A DNA stretch of 17,052 bases from Methylococcaceae bacterium (GTDB lineage: Bacteria > Pseudomonadota > Gammaproteobacteria > Methylococcales > Methylococcaceae): positions 1 through 17,052 of the forward strand of contig VEPB01000562.1 in NCBI GenBank assembly GCA_012026715.1. Reading direction: 5' to 3'. The notes below the pieces were generated by a model. That model saw only the letters and a list, made by a program, of their open reading frames with translations. It had not been told where the DNA came from and made no database searches. Both the position numbers and the translations under genes were made by a program. Positions within the stretch are counted from its first letter, which is position 1; every line of letters starts with the position of its first letter. Below are positions 13,233-17,052 of this stretch, one piece after another.

Positions 13233-13997
13233 ATGCAGCGTTACGGCGGAACCCTGGTGCATCACTGCCGCGATGAGTACGGCGTACTGGAAATCGTGGA
13301 AATCCATGGCATCCGTTCTCTCCATTTCGGAACCTCGCCACGCCAAAGCGCCATGGCTCTGGACGATCCTAGCCGCTTGGAGCTTCCCTATGTGCGGGCC
13401 ATGCTCAGCGCGCTAGTCTTCCTGCCTGATCCCAAACGGGCGTTGATCCTCGGACTGGGAGGCGGTTCCCTGGCACGCTTCTTATTGATCGAGTTTCCTC
13501 AATGCCGCGTTGACGCGGTGGAGCTTAGGCCCCAAGTCGTCGAACTGGCACGAAACTATTTTTCCCTGCCGAAGGACCCCCGTCTCACCATCCACTTGGG
13601 CGACGCCGCCGCCTACGTGCAGTCCGGCCCTGCCGATCACCGCTATGACCTGATCCTGGTTGATGCTTACGATCATGTGGGCATGGACACGAACCTCAAT
13701 GCCCCCGACTTTTTCGCTCCGTGCACGCAACTGCTGGCAGCGGAAGGCGCCCTGGCCATGAACCTGTGGGGCACCCACAGGATTGCCCTGCGCGATTCCA
13801 CGACACTGCTCAAACGCTACTTCGAGGGCCGCTCCTTCCTCCTGCCGGTGCCCAATCGGGGCAATATCGTCGGCTTGGGTCTAAACGACCCGCCCACTTC
13901 CGCGGCCTGGAATCGATTTCGGGAACGATCGAGAGAACTGGAAATTCGCCTAGGCGTCGAATTCCCCTATTTGCTGCGTCGCATCAAGCCGCTGTGA
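13233..13997 (+). CDS. Spermidine-synthase-fold protein (polyamine aminopropyltransferase-like)
   Basis: A 254-residue Rossmann-fold protein. A beta-rich N-terminus (about 8-45: RDEYGVLEIVE, SLHFGTSPRQSAM) resembles the spermidine-synthase tetramerisation domain. The nucleoside-binding loop is LGLGGGSLARF (73-83), Glu97 (VDAVEL) is the ribose ligand, LGDAAAYV (122-129) follows, and the active-site strand is ILVDAYD (141-147) with Asp144. The loop reads GGGSL rather than the GGGDG of true spermidine synthases, so aminopropyl transfer is unproven and a methyltransferase-like role is possible. The ATG at 13233 places the conserved domain at the N-terminus. The frame continues upstream to a TTG at 13023 over 70 Pro/Ala-rich residues with no family match. 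No polyamine gene adjoins it. Confidence 0.8.
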   Translation: MQRYGGTLVHHCRDEYGVLEIVEIHGIRSLHFGTSPRQSAMALDDPSRLELPYVRAMLSALVFLPDPKRALILGLGGGSLARFLLIEFPQCRVDAVELRPQVVELARNYFSLPKDPRLTIHLGDAAAYVQSGPADHRYDLILVDAYDHVGMDTNLNAPDFFAPCTQLLAAEGALAMNLWGTHRIALRDSTTLLKRYFEGRSFLLPVPNRGNIVGLGLNDPPTSAAWNRFRERSRELEIRLGVEFPYLLRRIKPL

Positions 13998-14092
13998 AGC
14001 CGGCCGAACTTGCGAAACAAGTCATTGCAAATTAAGTCGTTATAGGCTAGAAGAAAGAGGTGCGAGGCGTTACAGCGCTTTGGAGCCCGTGC

Positions 14093-14638
14093 ATGATTCG
14101 ATCCGTTTCTTTTCCGGCCGTCGCCAGTCCTCCAGCAAGCCTGCAAAACGGCAAGGGAGACGCGCAGGCGGCGACCCAGGATGTCAAATCCGGACCGAAC
14201 CAGCAGAAAGCCGATCTGGACCAGCAACAGCGGGAAATCGCGACGCTGCAAGCTCGCGATCGGGAAGTTCGCACCCATGAGGCGGCGCATCTGGCCGCAG
14301 CCGGCGGCTATGCCAGCAGCGGCGCCAGTTTCGCCTACACCCGAGGCCCCGCCGGCGCGCTATACGCGACCGGCGGCGAAGTTCAGATCGACACCGCGCC
14401 GGTTTCTGGAGATCCCGAAGCCACCATCCGCAAGGCCGAAACCGTCCGGCGGGCAGCCCTGGCGCCAGCCAGCCCCTCCGACCAGGATCGTCGCGTTGCC
14501 GCCGCGGCATCCCGCATGGCGCTCGACGCGCAGATGCAACTCTCGCTACAGTCCCGCAAGGGCTCTGACGCCGCCGCCCGCTATGCTGACCACCAATCCG
14601 ACGCACCTCGCCACGGCCTGATCGACCAGCGCGCCTGA
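14093..14638 (+). CDS. SprA-related putative metalloprotease
   Basis: A 181-residue protein of the SprA-related family (putative metallopeptidase catalytic domain). The core, about residues 54-145, contains ARDREVRTHEAAHLAAAGGY with the zinc motif HEAAH (His62, Glu63, His66). Family-typical segments follow: YATGGEVQIDTAPVSGDPEA (91-110), AALAPASPSDQDRRVAAAAS. There is no signal peptide or membrane helix; the N-terminal 50 residues are Gln/Ala-rich and probably disordered. The ATG at 14093 has GGAG seven bases upstream (14082-14085); an in-frame GTG at 14060 lacks proper spacing. It ends 6 bp from the convergent metallophosphoesterase. The substrate and cellular role are unknown. Confidence 0.88.
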   Translation: MIRSVSFPAVASPPASLQNGKGDAQAATQDVKSGPNQQKADLDQQQREIATLQARDREVRTHEAAHLAAAGGYASSGASFAYTRGPAGALYATGGEVQIDTAPVSGDPEATIRKAETVRRAALAPASPSDQDRRVAAAASRMALDAQMQLSLQSRKGSDAAARYADHQSDAPRHGLIDQRA

Positions 14639-14644
14639 TCGGAT

Positions 14645-15373
14645 TCAGACTTCCACGATCCGTCCCAGATCGAAACTCGGGACCAGATGGTCCGGGTGAT
14701 AGCCGCGCGGATTGCACACGATGGCGGCACCGGCGCAGCGGTAGTCCGACACTTCGTGGATATGGCCATGAATCCACGCCGCGATCTCGTGGTTGTGAAA
14801 CAACTCCTTGAGATCGTTGCAATAGGCGTAGCGGCGAACATTGCTGGGACTCTCGCGCCAACTCCAGTGGGTGGGTGCGTGATGAGTAACCACCACCGTC
14901 GGCCCGTCAAACGGTTGTTGCAACTCCTTGATCAGCCAGCGGCGACAGTCCTGGTGCAAGGTGACGTATTCGCTAAGGGTCAGCGGCTCGCCATGACAGC
15001 GGATCTTGCGGAAGTCGTTGACCGAATGCAGCAGATCCAGCAGCCTTTCGTTTTCCTCGCCGCCCAATTCGGTCCATAAAGTGCAGCCGAGGAAGCGGAC
15101 CCCGTCGATCACCACTGACGCCCTTTCCAGAAAGTTCACATCGGATCGTGCCGCCCCTTCCTGCAGTGCTTTGAGGTTTTCTGCATGATCGTGGCCATAG
15201 AACTCATGATTCCCAGCCACATAGATCACCGGCTTGGGGATCTTCTTCAGCCATTGAAGCCCCTGCGTGCCCACCCCGATGTCGCCGGCCGCGACCACCA
15301 CATCCGCATCGGTCGAGACCCAGTCGATGTTGCCGAACTCCAGATGAATGTCGGAAAAGTACTGAATACGCAC
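14645..15373 (-). CDS. Calcineurin-like metallophosphoesterase
   Basis: A 242-residue cytosolic dimetal phosphoesterase. The ligands are Asp8 and His10 (SDIHLEF), Asp31 (AGDIG), Asn55 and His56 (GNHE), His164 (VTHH), and His204 and His206 (GHIH). The late NPRGY segment (221-225) is typical of this clade. The start is set at GTG 15373, giving the usual MRIQYFSDIHLEF N-terminus with GGGA a few bases upstream; GTG codons further upstream (15424 and 15397) would add residues with no family counterpart. It is convergent with the SprA-like gene and divergent from ispG. The substrate (nucleotide, protein or phosphodiester) cannot be told. Confidence 0.88.
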   Translation of the reverse strand: MRIQYFSDIHLEFGNIDWVSTDADVVVAAGDIGVGTQGLQWLKKIPKPVIYVAGNHEFYGHDHAENLKALQEGAARSDVNFLERASVVIDGVRFLGCTLWTELGGEENERLLDLLHSVNDFRKIRCHGEPLTLSEYVTLHQDCRRWLIKELQQPFDGPTVVVTHHAPTHWSWRESPSNVRRYAYCNDLKELFHNHEIAAWIHGHIHEVSDYRCAGAAIVCNPRGYHPDHLVPSFDLGRIVEV

Positions 15374-15433
15374 GTTTATCCCGTAAAGTGGAAACACCTG
15401 CCCCGCCACTACCAAGCAAACCACTCAGGGATT

Positions 15434-15470
15434 TTGCCTGCAGCGCCTTTAAGCGACAAAGCCTTGCCTG
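15434..15470 (+). repeat. Direct repeats upstream of ispG
   Basis: TTGCCTG occurs at 15434-15440 and 15464-15470, exactly 30 bp apart (three helical turns), in the short metallophosphoesterase/ispG divergent region. The second copy adjoins a TAAAAT box (15472-15477) that could be the ispG -10. The spacing fits a dimeric activator, but two 7-mers could occur by chance. Confidence 0.3.
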
Positions 15471-15516
15471 ATAAAATGACCAGATCACCCGCAATCGATC
15501 TCGAGGCCCAAGCAAC

Positions 15517-16731
15517 ATGATTCGTAGAAACTCCCTCGGCGTAGCCGTGGATAACGTCATGATCGGCGGTGGATCGCCGGTCGTCGTGCAATCCATGACC
15601 AACACCGACACGGCCGATGCAGAGAGCACCGCCCAGCAGATCTACGAACTGGCCCGCGCCGGCTCGGAGTTGGTTCGCATCACCGTCGACCGGGACGAGT
15701 CTGCCGCCGCAGTTCCCCAGATCAAGGAATTGCTGGCCCGGCGCAACTGTTCCGTTCCGCTCATCGGAGACTTCCATTTTAACGGCCACAAGTTGCTGGA
15801 TAAATATCCCGACTGTGCCGCCGCCTTGGCGAAATACCGGATCAATCCGGGAAACGTCGGCAAGGGCTCCAAACGCGATCCCCAGTTTGCACAGATGATC
15901 GAGTTCGCCTGCCGCTACCAAAAGCCGGTACGCATCGGCGTCAACTGGGGCAGTCTAGACCAGAGCGTCCTGGCGCGCCTGCTGGATGCCAATGCAGCCC
16001 TGAGCGAACCAAAGCCGCTGGCCGAAATCATGCGGGAAGCCGTCATCACCTCGGCCCTCGAAAGCGCGGATAAGGCGGTCGAATTGGGGTTGCCCAAGAA
16101 CCGCATCGTGCTCTCCTGCAAGATGAGCGGGGTGCAGGAGCTGATCGCGGTCTACCAATCCATGGCCGCCCGCTGCGACTACGCCCTGCATCTGGGCCTC
16201 ACCGAAGCCGGCATGGGATCGAAAGGCATCGTGGCCTCCACCGCCGCACTGTCGGTCCTATTGCAGCAAGGCATCGGCGACACCATCCGAATCTCGCTGA
16301 CTCCCGAACCGGGCGGCGACCGCAGCATGGAAGTGGTGGTCGCTCAAGAAATCCTGCAAACCATGGGTATTCGCTCCTTCACCCCCATGGTCATCTCCTG
16401 TCCCGGTTGCGGGCGGACCACCAGCGACTATTTCCAGAAGCTGGCGCAGCAGATCCAAAGCCATTTGCGCCACCAGATGCCGGAATGGAAGAAGCGCTAC
16501 AAGGGCGTCGAGGACATGCACGTCGCGGTCATGGGCTGCGTGGTCAACGGCCCGGGCGAGAGCAAGAACGCCAACATCGGCATCAGCCTGCCGGGCACCG
16601 GCGAGCAGCCGGTTGCCCCGGTGTTCGAGGATGGCCAAAAGACCGTGACCCTGAAGGGGGAGCGGATCGCCGAGGAGTTCCAGGCCATCGTCGAACGCTA
16701 TGTGGAAACCCATTACGGCAATCAGTCCTGA
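15517..16731 (+). CDS. ispG: 4-hydroxy-3-methylbut-2-enyl-diphosphate synthase (IspG)
   Basis: A 404-residue [4Fe-4S] enzyme that converts MEcPP to HMBPP in the MEP pathway of isoprenoid synthesis. The TIM-barrel part opens with VVVQSMTNTDT (22-32) and contains LIGDFHFNGH (82-91), GNVGKG and IGVNWGSL (140-147). The cluster domain supplies Cys295 and Cys298 in SCPGCGRTTSD, Cys341 in MGCVVNGPGESK and Glu348. It is about 30 residues longer than E. coli IspG and resembles the longer form I associate with betaproteobacteria and some gammaproteobacteria. The ATG has GAGG ten bases upstream (15503-15506). Its reductant is presumably flavodoxin or ferredoxin. The MarC gene starts 33 bp later. Confidence 0.97.
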   Translation: MIRRNSLGVAVDNVMIGGGSPVVVQSMTNTDTADAESTAQQIYELARAGSELVRITVDRDESAAAVPQIKELLARRNCSVPLIGDFHFNGHKLLDKYPDCAAALAKYRINPGNVGKGSKRDPQFAQMIEFACRYQKPVRIGVNWGSLDQSVLARLLDANAALSEPKPLAEIMREAVITSALESADKAVELGLPKNRIVLSCKMSGVQELIAVYQSMAARCDYALHLGLTEAGMGSKGIVASTAALSVLLQQGIGDTIRISLTPEPGGDRSMEVVVAQEILQTMGIRSFTPMVISCPGCGRTTSDYFQKLAQQIQSHLRHQMPEWKKRYKGVEDMHVAVMGCVVNGPGESKNANIGISLPGTGEQPVAPVFEDGQKTVTLKGERIAEEFQAIVERYVETHYGNQS

Positions 16732-16764
16732 GCGGACCGGTCGGCGCCAGACGGACATTCCCCC

Positions 16765-17052
16765 ATGGATGATTGGGACAGCTACCTGAAGCTGCTGGTA
16801 GGGCTCATCGCGGTGGTCGACCCGGTCGGCGCCATCCCGGTGTTCGTCAGCCTCACGGAAAACCGCAGTCCCCAGGAGCGCCAGCGCAGCGCCTGGATCG
16901 GCGCCATCTCGGTCGCGGTGGTGATGCTGATCGCCCTGGTATCCGGCGAAGCAGTGCTCCGGTTCTTCGGCATCGGCATTCCCGCCTTCCGGGTCGCCGG
17001 AGGCATCCTGATTCTGTCCATGGGTCTGACCATGCTGCAGGCCAGCCACGAC
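16765..17052 (+). CDS. MarC-family membrane protein, N-terminal part
   Basis: The first 96 codons of an inner-membrane protein cut by the right edge; family members have about 200 residues and six helices. The opening helix contains VDPVGAIPVFVSL, the MarC/YchE/YhgN hallmark, then a charged loop ENRSPQERQRS, a second helix (ISVAVVMLIALVSGEAVL) and FFGIGIPAFRVAGGILILSMGLTML, all typical. The ATG at 16765 lies 33 bp after ispG, so the two may be co-transcribed, although only a weak ribosome site is seen. Members were once linked to multidrug resistance; the transported solute is uncertain. Confidence 0.88.
   Translation, partial: MDDWDSYLKLLVGLIAVVDPVGAIPVFVSLTENRSPQERQRSAWIGAISVAVVMLIALVSGEAVLRFFGIGIPAFRVAGGILILSMGLTMLQASHD

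Noticed and set aside
12972..13346. Minus-strand 124-residue frame that could have explained the minus-strand terminator
   Set aside because: No domain, an odd composition and overlap with the start of the next gene; a non-coding transcript explains the terminator better.
14060..14092. GTG start for the SprA-like gene
   Set aside because: The purine-rich AGAAAGAG abuts the codon with no spacing, whereas the ATG at 14093 has GGAG at seven bases.
16258..17049. 263-residue minus-strand frame across ispG and marC
   Set aside because: His/Gly/Asp-rich composition typical of an antisense shadow, covering two clearly identified plus-strand genes.

Overview
The window looks like chromosomal DNA of a GC-rich gammaproteobacterium (roughly 60% GC by eye). 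Pointers are formate-dependent PurT, a Bfr/Bfd iron-storage pair, a BBP2-type porin, the DUF2760/Hsp70 pair and a long (404-residue) IspG. The mix would suit a methanotroph or other Methylococcales-like bacterium, but nothing here proves that. I see no tRNA, rRNA, transposase, phage gene or CRISPR array, so this is ordinary chromosome with several poorly described modules.

Layout. Positions 157-5226 hold a tightly packed minus-strand row, read right to left: a small lipoprotein, a membrane-anchored DUF2760 protein, a divergent Hsp70, PurT and a lytic transglycosylase. Gaps are 32, -4, 24 and 59 bp, and a perfect hairpin terminator lies at 106-129. Divergent from it, at 5456-6241 on the plus strand, are a bacterioferritin that lacks the haem-ligand methionine and its ferredoxin Bfd, which has its own promoter with an overlapping palindrome. 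A bidirectional terminator (6268-6295) separates Bfd from a convergent outer-membrane porin, which is preceded by a good sigma-54-type -24/-12 element.

A low-molecular-weight tyrosine phosphatase (minus) and a LysR regulator (plus) then diverge. The LysR gene starts a five-gene plus-strand row: LysR, CYTH triphosphatase-like protein, membrane-anchored SRPBCC protein, sodium:solute symporter and CPBP intramembrane protease. The spacing is operon-like (27, -4, 15 and 11 bp). The next half kilobase (12716-13232) has no convincing gene. It carries a minus-strand terminator, a closed 10-bp stem followed by a T-run and a competing hairpin, which together suggest an undescribed small RNA or attenuator on the minus strand.

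The right end holds a spermidine-synthase-fold protein, a SprA-related HExxH metalloprotease, a convergent metallophosphoesterase, ispG of the MEP isoprenoid pathway and the first 96 codons of a MarC-family membrane protein cut by the window edge.

The items most worth following are the lipoprotein-DUF2760-Hsp70 module, the LysR/CYTH/SRPBCC/SSS/CPBP module, the candidate minus-strand RNA, the sigma-54-type porin promoter and the haem-less bacterioferritin beside Bfd.
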